64,000 nt of DNA from an uncultured Draconibacterium sp. (GCA_947492175.1 CANLMQ010000002.1:261945-325944), one strand, 5' to 3'. Shown: positions 37,072-46,432, counted from the first letter of the stretch. Program-made: numbers and translations. The notes: generated by a model from the sequence alone, not told the origin.

Positions 37072-38937
37072 ATGGCAGGAACATTACTTCTGATAAAAAA
37101 GAAAAATACAGGTGATCGTGAATTCTCTGGAAAAAAGGATTTATTAAAAAAATACATTCAAAAGGAATTTTCAGATTTTTTTCATGGTATTCATTTTCAT
37201 GAAGCTGATCCAAATAGTTTTCTTGTTGAATTCAGAAAAAATGACGAATCTAAATATTTTCAGGATTCAAAAGGAAACTGGCTTACCTATGAAGGCACCG
37301 TATTTGCGCTGAAAGAAACCAAGGTGTATAATGCCAAACAGTTATTAGAGCTTTATTTAATCAATGGCGAAAACTTTGTTAATGAACTTGATGGGCATTT
37401 TGTTATTAAGCTATACGATAAAAGCAAAAATAAGCACCTGGTAATAACTGATTTTATCCGTAGCAGAATTAATTACCTGACTGAAACAGATGACCTGATA
37501 CTATTTACGCCATTTGTACTTCCTGCTTCAGTAATCAGGGAAATTAAACCCGATCTGGATGCGCTTAATGAGATCTTCTGGCGATATTATATTTTATCGT
37601 CCAGGTCTATCTTCGAAGATGTATCCAGACTTGACTCAGCCACTATTTATCGTGTAAAAAACAATACCCCGGAGAAATCGGTTTACTGGAATTATCCATC
37701 ATCAATCACTGACCGCTCCTTTGATGAATCTGTAAACCTATTTGTTGAGAGCATTAAAGAAACGGCCAGACTAATAAATATGAAGTTTGGAAAAGCTGCG
37801 ATGGATTTGACCCAGGGACAGGATTCAAGGATTATTATGGCTGCTTTCCGATCGCAAAACCTGCCGTTTTCGACTACTACATTTGGAAAAGAAGAATTCG
37901 AAGAGCTGAAGAATGTTAAGAAAATTGCTGAGAAGCATAATTTTGAACATCATACTATTGAATTAACACAAGCCTATACGGATAATATTGATTCGTATTA
38001 CAGAAAATCTCTTGTTTTGGGAAATGGCGATGAACCAGGCTATCTATTAGGTAGAATTCTATTTATGAGAGACCAGCAATCCCAATTTGGTAATGTCTTA
38101 GTCAATGGAACAGGGGGCCCCTTTTATAAGGATTGTTTCTGGGAAGAAATATATGCACTGGATTTATACCGCGAAAGGTATAAAATCGATCATGAACGAT
38201 TTCTCAAGCTACGTCCGATGAATAAAGATTATCAATCGGATATATTCACAGGTAAATTTTTAAAGATCAAAGAGAAATCGAGAGCGTATTTTATTAACAT
38301 GCTAAAAGACTCCATTGATAATCTTGAAGGGCAGCCTGCGTCCTTGCAGATTGACAAATTTGCGCTCACCAAATGGCAGAATTATGCGGTTATTGGAAAC
38401 AATATTGCTCTCTCAACACAGAATAGCATTGCTCCCCTATTGTTAAGAAGAAATCTGGAGATCGGGTTACCAATGCCGGCTAAATGGCGATGGAACAAAT
38501 CGAACTTCCAGAGAGCTGTTATGTACAAACTGGATCCGAAATTAGCAAGGGAAAAAACCGACTTTGGCGGGATTAGCATGGTACCATATAATGCTTTAAC
38601 TTTTGTTCCTTTTTACATAAAATATGTACTTCGACAAACACAACGCTATCGTAATAAGCTGTTAAATAAGCTTGGATTAAATGTTAAAACCCATTTACAG
38701 GCAGCCTGGGATTATAAACCGATTTATGAAATGCTGTTTAAGTCCAAGGAAATACAAGAGCTGCTACCTTATAATGCGTTGAAACTTTCCGATGCCATTC
38801 AAAAAGACAAGTGGGAAGAATTCCTTAATAAATTTTCCCGGGAAGAGGATATTACGCTTAACGATTACGAGTTTCTGTTTAAAATAGCAGGGACTGAAAG
38901 GTTATTAAAACTCGGCAAAAAAAATGAAGAACTTTGA
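37072..38937 (+). CDS. Asparagine-synthase-like protein of the polysaccharide locus
   Basis: The 621-residue protein begins with a region resembling the class II glutamine amidotransferase fold (about 1-190), but it starts MAGTLLLIKK and lacks the catalytic cysteine at position 2. The synthase domain (about 210-560) has a changed ATP loop, LTQGQDSR at 246-253, instead of LSGGLDSS. It follows the epimerase-like gene by 10 nt. Such proteins in O-antigen and capsule clusters are linked to amidation of uronic acids; with no glutaminase site it would need free ammonia or have another role. Function is therefore unproven. Confidence 0.72.
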   Translation: MAGTLLLIKKKNTGDREFSGKKDLLKKYIQKEFSDFFHGIHFHEADPNSFLVEFRKNDESKYFQDSKGNWLTYEGTVFALKETKVYNAKQLLELYLINGENFVNELDGHFVIKLYDKSKNKHLVITDFIRSRINYLTETDDLILFTPFVLPASVIREIKPDLDALNEIFWRYYILSSRSIFEDVSRLDSATIYRVKNNTPEKSVYWNYPSSITDRSFDESVNLFVESIKETARLINMKFGKAAMDLTQGQDSRIIMAAFRSQNLPFSTTTFGKEEFEELKNVKKIAEKHNFEHHTIELTQAYTDNIDSYYRKSLVLGNGDEPGYLLGRILFMRDQQSQFGNVLVNGTGGPFYKDCFWEEIYALDLYRERYKIDHERFLKLRPMNKDYQSDIFTGKFLKIKEKSRAYFINMLKDSIDNLEGQPASLQIDKFALTKWQNYAVIGNNIALSTQNSIAPLLLRRNLEIGLPMPAKWRWNKSNFQRAVMYKLDPKLAREKTDFGGISMVPYNALTFVPFYIKYVLRQTQRYRNKLLNKLGLNVKTHLQAAWDYKPIYEMLFKSKEIQELLPYNALKLSDAIQKDKWEEFLNKFSREEDITLNDYEFLFKIAGTERLLKLGKKNEEL

Positions 38938-38998
38938 ATCTTTTTTCAAATTGGTGAGCGCAGAGTGCTTTCTGAAGGAAACTGAAAAATAGAGCAAA

Positions 38999-40156
38999 AT
39001 GAAAGTCCTTTTTATAGCAAAAAATATTCCGCGGCCGGGAAGGAAGGGTAATAAAATCATTCTCACTATTGCCGAAAAACTTTCCGAATTTTGCGACATA
39101 TCCATCTTACGCCCAAGAGAAAAGGTACCTTTCTGGCTAAAACATCACCCCAAGTATGTCGACCTTGTAGGACTTAAAGAATGGGAAACCCGTAATTTCA
39201 AAATAACAACCTTTCCCTATATCAATATTCCTTTTCGTAAAGCCAGGTACTGGCTTTTATTCCGCTTAAGCAAATTTGGAAAAGAATACATTGAAAATAA
39301 CAAATTCGACCTTATACACGCGCATTACCTCTTCCCCGATGGGCAAATAGCCTACCATATTAAAAAAATATATGAGATTCCGTATGTGCTCACTTTTCGT
39401 AACCAAGACAAACAATACCTGGAACTAATCTCTACCCAAAATCCTGATTATTATAAGGCATCGAAAATTATAAGATCTGCCAAACAAGTTCTGGTTCCCA
39501 ACAGCGGGTATAAAGATTTTGTCGAATCTAACTTCAATGTTAGTTGTTCCGTAATGCCACATGGTATAGAGCAAGAAGCTTTCTTAATCAACCATGTAGT
39601 TAAGGGGAAAAAAGAACTTACTATTCTGAGTGTAGCAGACAAACTCCCAACAAAAAATGTGGATTGGGTTATTAGAGGATTAAAATCATATTCGGGGGAA
39701 CAACCAGTTAAGCTAAAGCTGATTGGTGAAGTTTGTAACAGAGAAGATATTATTGAATTAAGCAAACACGATGAGCGCATTGAGCTCATGGGAAGAATTC
39801 CACGAGAAGAAGTGCTTAATTATATGAAGAAAAGCGATATTTTTGCTTTGCCTAGCAGCAAAGAAACTTTTGGATTGGTTTATCTGGAAGCTGCAGCCAC
39901 CTCCAATGCCATAATTGGCTATAGAGGCGAAGGAGTATGGGGTGTATTTGATGAAAATGAGGAAATGCTTTTTTGTGAAAACTTTGAAGAATTCCAATCC
40001 CAATTGCATAGTTTATTAGAAGATAAAAATCTGGGAAGTAAATTGGCAGAGAAGGTACATAAAAAAGCTAAAACAATGAGATGGGAAAATGTTACGAAGC
40101 ACTACTTCGCAGTCTACAAAAATTCAATAAACAATACGAAACGAAATGATTTTTAA
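38999..40156 (+). CDS. Family 4 (GT-B) glycosyltransferase
   Basis: A 385-residue cytoplasmic GT-B protein: N-terminal KVLFIAKNIPRPGRKGNK, a FDLIHAHYLFPDG motif (about 102-114) typical of GT4 enzymes, VLVPNSGYKDF, and the C-terminal donor site PSSKETFGLVYLEAAATSNAIIGYRGEG (about 280-307) with the conserved E-x7-E-like pair (Glu in KETFG and LEAAA). It overlaps the next gene by 11 nt. It likely adds a sugar to the growing repeat unit; donor unknown. Confidence 0.87.
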   Translation: MKVLFIAKNIPRPGRKGNKIILTIAEKLSEFCDISILRPREKVPFWLKHHPKYVDLVGLKEWETRNFKITTFPYINIPFRKARYWLLFRLSKFGKEYIENNKFDLIHAHYLFPDGQIAYHIKKIYEIPYVLTFRNQDKQYLELISTQNPDYYKASKIIRSAKQVLVPNSGYKDFVESNFNVSCSVMPHGIEQEAFLINHVVKGKKELTILSVADKLPTKNVDWVIRGLKSYSGEQPVKLKLIGEVCNREDIIELSKHDERIELMGRIPREEVLNYMKKSDIFALPSSKETFGLVYLEAAATSNAIIGYRGEGVWGVFDENEEMLFCENFEEFQSQLHSLLEDKNLGSKLAEKVHKKAKTMRWENVTKHYFAVYKNSINNTKRNDF

Positions 40157-40991
40157 CCATTTCCTTATAACGCAATTTAATTTATTACAATTCCCCCTTG
40201 GGAACGAACTTAAAGAAGGAGAAGAATGGCTTAACTGGACAAGGGAACGAATTGAGCTTTTCAAAGAATATTGTTTGCCATCTATCGACAATCAAACGGG
40301 TAAAAACTTTACGTGGCTGATATACTTCGATAAACAAACCCCGAAAGAATTCAACTGGATTATTGAAGAATTAAAGAACAGAAGCTACATTAAGATTCGC
40401 TTTTCGAAAGGAAACGATGGTTTTATGAAAGACCACATTAACGATATCAGAGAAATGAGCAGAGGCTCCGAATGGATCATTTCTTCTCGTATCGACAATG
40501 ATGATATCTTCCATAAAAATGCCATTAAAACCATACAGGATAACTTTAAGCCATTAGACGAATATCTAATTTCGCTTACATCGGGGTATACTTTTAATTT
40601 GCATACCCACCAAATGGCGCATTACTTTTATCCTGAGTGCCCGTTTATAAGTATTATCGAAAAAAGGGATAAAAAAGATATTAAAAGTATATTCTATAAA
40701 TCACACACACAATGGGATGAACTGAAATTAAAAGTATTTAAAGAACTTTTTAATAAGAATAGAAAATCGACATTCATTATCGAGCAACCATACTGGATTC
40801 AACTAGTGCACGGGAAAAATGTATCTAACTCCGAAAAGCGAGGTTTTCCAGTAATTAAGCAAAAAGACTTAGCAGAATTTAGCCTAAAAATAAAAAATAA
40901 TAAACAGTCGATTTTGAGTATCCCTTCCTTTTATAGTTACCCGAAATGGAAGAGGTATTTGAGAGGCATTATTTTAAAATTTCTAAGGTAA
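40146..40991 (+). CDS. Putative rhamnosyl transferase family glycosyltransferase
   Basis: The 281-residue protein has the layout of the putative rhamnosyl transferase family: FNHFLITQFNL at the start, W-x-x-x-R-x-x-L-F-x-x-Y-C-L-P-S-I, NFTWLIYFD, and the metal/nucleotide motif SRIDNDDIFHKNAI (about 117-130) as an extended DxDD. It overlaps the upstream GT4 gene by 11 nt and is the last gene of the + half, with only 23 nt to the converging gene. The rhamnose donor is a family label, not proven here. Confidence 0.75.
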   Translation: MIFNHFLITQFNLLQFPLGNELKEGEEWLNWTRERIELFKEYCLPSIDNQTGKNFTWLIYFDKQTPKEFNWIIEELKNRSYIKIRFSKGNDGFMKDHINDIREMSRGSEWIISSRIDNDDIFHKNAIKTIQDNFKPLDEYLISLTSGYTFNLHTHQMAHYFYPECPFISIIEKRDKKDIKSIFYKSHTQWDELKLKVFKELFNKNRKSTFIIEQPYWIQLVHGKNVSNSEKRGFPVIKQKDLAEFSLKIKNNKQSILSIPSFYSYPKWKRYLRGIILKFLR

Positions 40992-41014
40992 AAAGCCCAA
41001 AAATCATTTACAGT

Positions 41015-42217
41015 TTATGAGATAGAACTTTTTCTTATAATAAATCTTTTACCTGTTCCGATCATATTTAAAATTCCAGACTTCGGATTAGCTTTTAACA
41101 TCAATCTCCAAATGCCAATTTTTCGAAACCGTAGTATAAATCCGCTTAGAACTTGAATAGCAATAAGTCTATAACCAACTAAAACTCTTCTTCTATATTG
41201 ATAACGTTGCATTATCTTAATATTTTTAACATCAAGATTTTTACTAACAAGTACTCCATCTTTAAGAGCTTCTTTAAATATCTCTTCTCCTCTCGTCGTC
41301 CGAGCCAGAACAAAGCTCTTTCCTTCTCTTTCCTCAAAATCAGGAAATCCATCTCTTGTACTCCATGCGTCCCCTGCCACTATATCTGCCAACAACCCAA
41401 TGCCATCTGGGCAGATCCTACATCTAAGTCCAACGTGTTTACCAAGAACAGCCCTCCAACTATCATTATAAGATACTTTAAATGTTGGGCTATTTTTATA
41501 ATTAATTTCAAAAAATCCTGGCCATCCATCTCCCCTATATTTCAAAGAAATTGGTGTCTCATCAATTTCTGCCATTTTTATCATCTTTTTTGTACCATTC
41601 ATACTTGGAATTCCCGCACAAAAAATACCAATGAAAAAAGTGACTCTTTTTCTATATTCAGGATAGACCTCCAAATAATTTTTCATCCCTGCTATATCAC
41701 AAGGTTTCCCTATAAATGCAAAAACTTCATTTGAACTATCTAATATTAATTTTATTTTATCAAAAATTAAAGCAGGAGCATATCTCGAACCTACATTTCG
41801 TAAAATATCATTCGCATTTTTTGATATTTTCAATTCATTGAATAAGTAAGAATTTTCCTTTACGCCGACATGTAAAATACCATCTACAACCTTTTTATCC
41901 AGTAAATAAGTCGCCAATGCACTAACAACACCTCCAGAGGATGATACATTTCTTAAGTTGACATTAGTTGCCCAAGATTCAGATACAATCTTGGTTTCAC
42001 CCCAAACCTTCTTTTCTCCATATCCGTTAACTGTTATAGCGGGACAAACAGCCAATATTTTAGCTATTTCTTGCTTTGATAATCTCTTACTAAATTCTGG
42101 TACATAAAAGCCATTTGCATTTATTTGCATTTTACATTTATCAGATGTGACAATACCTTCGCAATGTCCACAACCAAGACATAAACCAGATTTTATTATT
42201 TTATTAATTTGCTTCAT
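41015..42217 (-). CDS. F420 hydrogenase/dehydrogenase beta-subunit (FrhB)-like protein
   Basis: The 400-residue protein has an N-terminal iron-sulfur motif C13-x2-C16-x2-C19 plus Cys28 (4Fe-4S like), the FrhB core with SSSGGVVSALATYLL-like (here VSSGGVVSALATYLL) and AFIGKPCDIAGMKNYLE, and a later RCRICPDGIGLLADIVAGDAW motif. Family members use iron-sulfur clusters and flavin. In polysaccharide loci such genes are often paired, as here, with a pyruvyl transferase gene (19 nt upstream). A role in reducing or modifying a sugar precursor is inferred. Confidence 0.82.
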   Translation of the reverse strand: MKQINKIIKSGLCLGCGHCEGIVTSDKCKMQINANGFYVPEFSKRLSKQEIAKILAVCPAITVNGYGEKKVWGETKIVSESWATNVNLRNVSSSGGVVSALATYLLDKKVVDGILHVGVKENSYLFNELKISKNANDILRNVGSRYAPALIFDKIKLILDSSNEVFAFIGKPCDIAGMKNYLEVYPEYRKRVTFFIGIFCAGIPSMNGTKKMIKMAEIDETPISLKYRGDGWPGFFEINYKNSPTFKVSYNDSWRAVLGKHVGLRCRICPDGIGLLADIVAGDAWSTRDGFPDFEEREGKSFVLARTTRGEEIFKEALKDGVLVSKNLDVKNIKIMQRYQYRRRVLVGYRLIAIQVLSGFILRFRKIGIWRLMLKANPKSGILNMIGTGKRFIIRKSSIS

Positions 42218-42236
42218 CTAATTTTTCCTTGCATCA

Positions 42237-43457
42237 TTATCTTGTCAATCCAAGAAAATCAGCCAAATTTTTCTTTATTATATTCTCTTTTTCTTTTACT
42301 GTAGTTTTTAATTTCTCTTCAACAATCGTTTTTAGCTTGTCCCGATTCTGAAAAGCAACTTTCAGGTCACCCAAAATTTGAGAATTACTATATTTCACCA
42401 TGTCCCCAATATAATTGTATTTAAGGGTATCAATATAGAGTCCGTTAAATTTTTTGCTATAAGCCAGCGGAAAAACGGGAACTCCAGAAGAGAAAGCTGC
42501 TATAGTTGAATGCATTCGAGCCCCTGAGAAGAAATCTAGGCCAGCAATATAATTCTTGGCCAAAATTGGATCAAGGAAAAAAGGTGCTAATATAATGTTA
42601 TACGCTTTATAAAAATGGTACAAATTAAATGAAACTGCATAATCATTCTCCAATGTATCATTTGTAGCTAAAACATGTGGCACCAAATGGAGTTTAACAT
42701 TGGGCAAGCCTAGAAAAAATTCAATTAGAGAATGAATAAGCTTCTGGTAATCTGTTTTAAGATTAAACTGGTTATTTTTTGTGTATCCTCCATTCCAAAG
42801 CAATCCCGAAATATTTAAGCCAACATGAATAAAATCTTTCGAGAATTTCTCTTTCTTATATGGGAGAAAAAACGCAACATCTATGCTTCCCGAAGAAAAA
42901 CTTTGTGTAGTATTCTGATTAATATATTCTAGACTCTTATTGTCTCTGGCAAAAACATAATTCGCCTTTTCAATGCTTCTGTTTGCCTTACGCTTTATTC
43001 TTACATCATTGAATGGACCAATAGTTTGCGGAAGCAATAGTAATTTTTTCTTAAACAGCCTGGTCATTCGATGTTGATCAAATACTGAATAGAACCGTTT
43101 TTCCCCATAAATATCTGAAAAACTGTCACCCGCCCCCATATCTAACACATAATCTAACTTCGGATAATACTTAAGAGTTCTTCTTTTCTTTGCCATGATT
43201 ATTGTTTTCAAGGCATCAATAAAATTAAAAAAGTTAATGGGGTGTAAATTTGTGACTTTAACTGTTTCAGAACCAAATGAAAAAGAATCTGTTAAATTAC
43301 TTCCATAGTTATTGTTAATTACATAAATTTCAAATTCACATTCAAATTCTTTACCTAACATATTCAACATATATAATGTTGATAATCCCAATGCTCCCAC
43401 CCCTCGATTACCGCTATAGGTATCTGCACGAACAATTGCTATTTTTAATTTACTCAT
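42237..43457 (-). CDS. Polysaccharide pyruvyl transferase family protein
   Basis: The 406-residue protein carries the family pattern: NRGVGALGLSTLYML (about 18-32), YVLDMGAGDSFSD, LLLPQTIGPF, YVFARDNKSLEYI, and the late region FFSGARMHSTIAAFSSGVPVFPLAYSKKFNG (near 310-345) with the conserved Arg-x-His. It would transfer pyruvate from phosphoenolpyruvate to a sugar, making an acidic ketal. It lies with the FrhB-like gene, 19 nt apart. The acceptor sugar is unknown. Confidence 0.87.
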   Translation of the reverse strand: MSKLKIAIVRADTYSGNRGVGALGLSTLYMLNMLGKEFECEFEIYVINNNYGSNLTDSFSFGSETVKVTNLHPINFFNFIDALKTIIMAKKRRTLKYYPKLDYVLDMGAGDSFSDIYGEKRFYSVFDQHRMTRLFKKKLLLLPQTIGPFNDVRIKRKANRSIEKANYVFARDNKSLEYINQNTTQSFSSGSIDVAFFLPYKKEKFSKDFIHVGLNISGLLWNGGYTKNNQFNLKTDYQKLIHSLIEFFLGLPNVKLHLVPHVLATNDTLENDYAVSFNLYHFYKAYNIILAPFFLDPILAKNYIAGLDFFSGARMHSTIAAFSSGVPVFPLAYSKKFNGLYIDTLKYNYIGDMVKYSNSQILGDLKVAFQNRDKLKTIVEEKLKTTVKEKENIIKKNLADFLGLTR

Positions 43458-43716
43458 TATATATCCTATTTATATTTTATGTAATATTTCACCCATCCTC
43501 AATTTGACTACTATTTTGAGAGTTATATTTTTTATGTAAAAAGTACCTGAAAAGATAAAATGAAATCTCATAACATTAATTTGAATTCCATGAATAACAC
43601 AAAAAGAAAGAAAATCATTTTATCAGTCCTATCATATAATATCTTAAAAATCCGATTTAAATTCAATTAAATGAATGAAGTTCTTATTCAATTTTCTTTT
43701 CTTAAAAAAATCAAGA

Positions 43717-43744
43717 ATTATTTCTTTTTAAGAAAAGAAATAAT
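43717..43744 (-). terminator. Terminator hairpin overlapping the flippase stop codon
   Basis: ATTATTTCTTTT and AAAAGAAATAAT form a perfect 12-bp stem with a 4-nt loop, spanning the flippase stop codon at 43718-43720. On the minus strand a run of seven T follows shortly. The stem is AT-rich, so efficiency is uncertain. The 260-base gap beyond it (43458-43716) shows no gene. Confidence 0.45.
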
Positions 43745-45175
43745 AATATTTTGTATCTCAAAATACAAACGGCGATTAAAAAAATAATTTAAGACTACAT
43801 AAACACAAATACCTATAAGTACTTGCAAAGTAAGTACAATAAAACTTATATTATATTGACTACCCATGAAAAACACTACAATTCCCATTATTATAGAAAA
43901 TAATATCGCTGGATAAATATCTATTAAGACTTGAATAATATTGTATTTAAGAATCCTCTTGGAATAATAAAGAATGGCAACTAATCCAGCAAGTTCTTGA
44001 ATGACCTTTCCAATAACAAATTGCTGTATCGTTAGATTTAAAGCAATTCCGATAATAATAAGAAAAATTAAAATAATAGTATTAAATAAGTTTAAACCTG
44101 CCACAATATTAAACTTACCTAAAGCCATTAAGAAACTACTTACTGAAGCTCTTAGAATATAAATTAATCCAGCTATTGATAGTATTTGTAAATAATAAAC
44201 ACTTGAAAGCCATTTCTCGGTTAAGAATAAAAGAATAAATGATTTAGCAATAACAATAAGCCCAACTGTTATAGGTACTATAATGATTGTTGTAAGTTTA
44301 ACATTTTTTCTCACTGCATTTTTTAGTCGAGGGATATCATCTTTCATCAATGATTGTACTGGATACATTACTCCCTGTATAGAAACACTTATAAAATCCC
44401 CAATTCGATTTTGTAACTTTTTTGCTTGACTATAAAAACCAACATCCGCCGTCGTAAAGTACTTTCCAATAATCATTGCATATATGTTAAGATTAAATTG
44501 TCTCAATATTCCTGCAACAAATATTTGAATTCCTTTTGAGAAAAGCTCCTTAAAGATCTTCATATCGAAGTTCAAAGTTGGAATCCATTTATTCACCCAC
44601 CAGAGTAAGATTACACGTATTAAATTTTCGGAAATTATCATTAACACCAATGACCATACACCAAAATTATTTATGGCTAATACAACTCCTATTATAACCG
44701 AAATAAAGATTGAAACTAATCTTATTTTTGTTAGTGTCCTGAAGTTTAACCTTTTCTCTAAAATGGTTTGATGAATAATAGTAAATGACAGTAAAATAAT
44801 ATTTATACCCAGAATTCTAGCAACCCAAAGCAATCTCGGTTCATCGTAAAAAGAGGCAATGTAGGGAGCACCAATATAAATTAATGCGTAAAAAAAGAGG
44901 CTAACAGAGATATTAAAGATAAAAACTACATTATAATCATCGTGCGTTACATTATTCCCTTTTTGAATGAGCGTAGCACGAAATCCACTATCGACAAACA
45001 TCTGGGATATACCAAGGAATATAGCCATCATCCCCACCAACCCATAGTCTTCAGGAGATAATATTCGTGCTATATATATTCCAGAAACAAACTGTATAAA
45101 TTGAGTTCCTCCTTGCCCCAGAAATTTCCACACCAAACCTTTGGCTGCTTTTTGTTTTAGACTCTCTGCCATCAA
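43718..45175 (-). CDS. Lipopolysaccharide/oligosaccharide flippase, MOP superfamily (Wzx-like)
   Basis: The 485-residue protein has about 14 membrane helices and the family start KGLVWKFLGQGGTQFIQFVSGIYIARILSPEDYGLVGMMAIF (opening 15-50), with the Y-G-x-x-G/ARILxPxDYG signature of Wzx/WzxC-type exporters. It flips lipid-linked sugar units across the inner membrane. It is the export component for the surrounding polysaccharide genes. The base composition is notably AT-rich, as often in such loci. Confidence 0.9.
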   Translation of the reverse strand: MMAESLKQKAAKGLVWKFLGQGGTQFIQFVSGIYIARILSPEDYGLVGMMAIFLGISQMFVDSGFRATLIQKGNNVTHDDYNVVFIFNISVSLFFYALIYIGAPYIASFYDEPRLLWVARILGINIILLSFTIIHQTILEKRLNFRTLTKIRLVSIFISVIIGVVLAINNFGVWSLVLMIISENLIRVILLWWVNKWIPTLNFDMKIFKELFSKGIQIFVAGILRQFNLNIYAMIIGKYFTTADVGFYSQAKKLQNRIGDFISVSIQGVMYPVQSLMKDDIPRLKNAVRKNVKLTTIIIVPITVGLIVIAKSFILLFLTEKWLSSVYYLQILSIAGLIYILRASVSSFLMALGKFNIVAGLNLFNTIILIFLIIIGIALNLTIQQFVIGKVIQELAGLVAILYYSKRILKYNIIQVLIDIYPAILFSIIMGIVVFFMGSQYNISFIVLTLQVLIGICVYVVLNYFFNRRLYFEIQNIIISFLKKK

Positions 45176-45329
45176 TAAAGTTTAACTCGTCAAAAATAAC
45201 CTTTCTAAACAAACAAAATCACTATCGCCTCAAAACTTAAGTGTACTTGGTCTATCTCAATTCAAATTTTTCCAAACAATTTTCAAACGCCACTATTTAA
45301 AGGGCTTTCAGCAAAATTTCAATCCGGGG

Positions 45330-45602
45330 TAGCATCATCATCTTCCATCAGATAGTCATTATCTTATGCCAGAGAACGATTATCTTATGGAAGATCGTCG
45401 CCATCTTATACCCGATGGTCATGATCTTATGTCAGCGCAAGACTATCTGGCGGGGTAGAATCATTATCTTCTATAAGATAGCCTCCATCTTATGGTTTTT
45501 CATCGCTATCTTATAGAAGATGGTCTCCATCGGGAACAAGATTGTCATCATCGGGCAGGGTAGAATGATTCGCTGACGGAAGATGGTTACTATCTTATGG
45601 TT
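45330..45602. repeat. Array of 13 degenerate 21-bp tandem repeats
   Basis: The 505-base gap upstream of the flippase gene contains exactly 13 units of 21 bp (273 bp). The rough consensus is GATNGTCATNATCTTATGGNN. The most conserved part is ATCTTATG; unit boundaries keep the 21-base phase throughout. There are no spacers, so it is not CRISPR. All reading frames hit stops somewhere, though one + frame is open for the first eight units. The rest of the gap (45176-45329) shows nothing recognisable. Confidence 0.85.
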
Positions 45603-45633
45603 TTAACCCGCAATATGCAGAAGTGAAAGCAAA

Positions 45634-45667
45634 AAAAATTCCGTTCCAAAAGAGAAACGGAATTTTT
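45634..45667 (-). terminator. Terminator of the small gene at 45682-46005
   Basis: AAAAATTCCGTT and AACGGAATTTTT make a 12-bp stem around a 10-nt loop, 15 nt after the stop codon on the minus strand, followed by T-rich sequence. Confidence 0.75.
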
Positions 45668-45681
45668 AACAGACCGAAAAA

Positions 45682-46005
45682 TTACTTTTTCCTTAGCTGG
45701 CGCAGTTTATGCACCAAACTATTGTCCTTTCCAAGTAAACCTTCAATCAGGTTTACAAAAGCCGATGCATCGTCGTACGCCAACTGAAGTGTTTCGTTGG
45801 CCAGTTTTGTAGCGTCAAGTGCAGCAGCCTGGGCTTTTTGTTGTTCGCCCTCGGCATCGTCGGCAGTTTGCAGTTTGCCTTGCAAAGTTCCAACTCTGCT
45901 GGTAGGATCGAAACCGGCATCGGTAAGTAAACCGGCATTCTGATTGACCATAACAATCACCTGCGATACAAAATCACGACTCTCTTTTTCATTTAATGTT
46001 GCCAT
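45682..46005 (-). CDS. Small helical protein of unknown function
   Basis: The 107-residue protein starts MATLNEKESRDFVSQVIVMVNQNAGLL and is predicted to be almost all helix, with an Ala/Gln-rich central part (about 50-72) and a basic end (LRQLRKK). It has no signal peptide and no membrane segment. I do not recognise a family. Its own hairpin terminator, a structured upstream leader and normal codon use support it as a real gene. It stands alone between the 21-bp array and a repeat-rich region. Confidence 0.65.
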   Translation of the reverse strand: MATLNEKESRDFVSQVIVMVNQNAGLLTDAGFDPTSRVGTLQGKLQTADDAEGEQQKAQAAALDATKLANETLQLAYDDASAFVNLIEGLLGKDNSLVHKLRQLRKK

Positions 46006-46057
46006 TTTTAATTAGATTTGGCATTTACAATAACGAAGAAATTCGTTGTTAACTGTG

Positions 46058-46140
46058 GGCCGCCCGAAGTTTCTCAGGCCAAGGGCGGCCTCTTTATCGC
46101 CGGCTATATAAATAACCGGTGTACACGCCATCCCCGTGGC
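46058..46140 (-). other. Structured leader upstream of the small gene
   Basis: Upstream of the small helical gene, GGCCGCCC (46058-46065) and GGGCGGCC (46083-46090) form an 8-bp GC-only stem with a 17-nt loop. GCCA-TCCCCG-TGGC (46127-46140) forms another, enclosed by ACACG/CGTGT arms. The GC-rich stems stand out in an AT-rich gap. It may be an RNA leader or small RNA; no known class is recognised. Confidence 0.35.
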
Positions 46141-46290
46141 ATGTGAACGTGTCTAGTTAAAAATTAACAGTAAAACAGACAGTTAAAGGGTCTATTTGAT
46201 GTTTTGGTTTTAACTGGTATACAAATTATGAAAAATATAACACACTAGCAATGTGTTGTTTAACATTTGTAATTAATTCATTTAACCCGG

Positions 46291-46432
46291 ATTTAACCAC
46301 CTCACCAACTACGTTGGTCCCCTCCTCCTCGAAGGAGGAGAAATTTCTTTTTCCAGAAACAAATGTTATACTACTCAAAAAAATTAGTAGCACAAACTAT
46401 TTCCCCTCCTGCCAGGAGGGGTGGAAGCGACT
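46291..46432. repeat. Hairpin-rich element, copy A
   Basis: This copy contains three hairpins: ACCAAC-TAC-GTTGGT, CTCCTCC-TCGAA-GGAGGAG and CCCCTCCT-GCC-AGGAGGGG. About 130 bp of it recurs at 46592-46720 with high identity. It is part of the 750-base gap between the small gene and cysC, which holds no convincing gene. Confidence 0.75.

Noticed and set aside
41198..41734. 178-codon open frame on the plus strand
   Set aside because: It lies opposite the FrhB-like gene, whose motifs and iron-sulfur cysteines are clear.
45330..45602. CRISPR array
   Set aside because: The 21-bp units follow each other without spacers and are degenerate; no cas gene is present.
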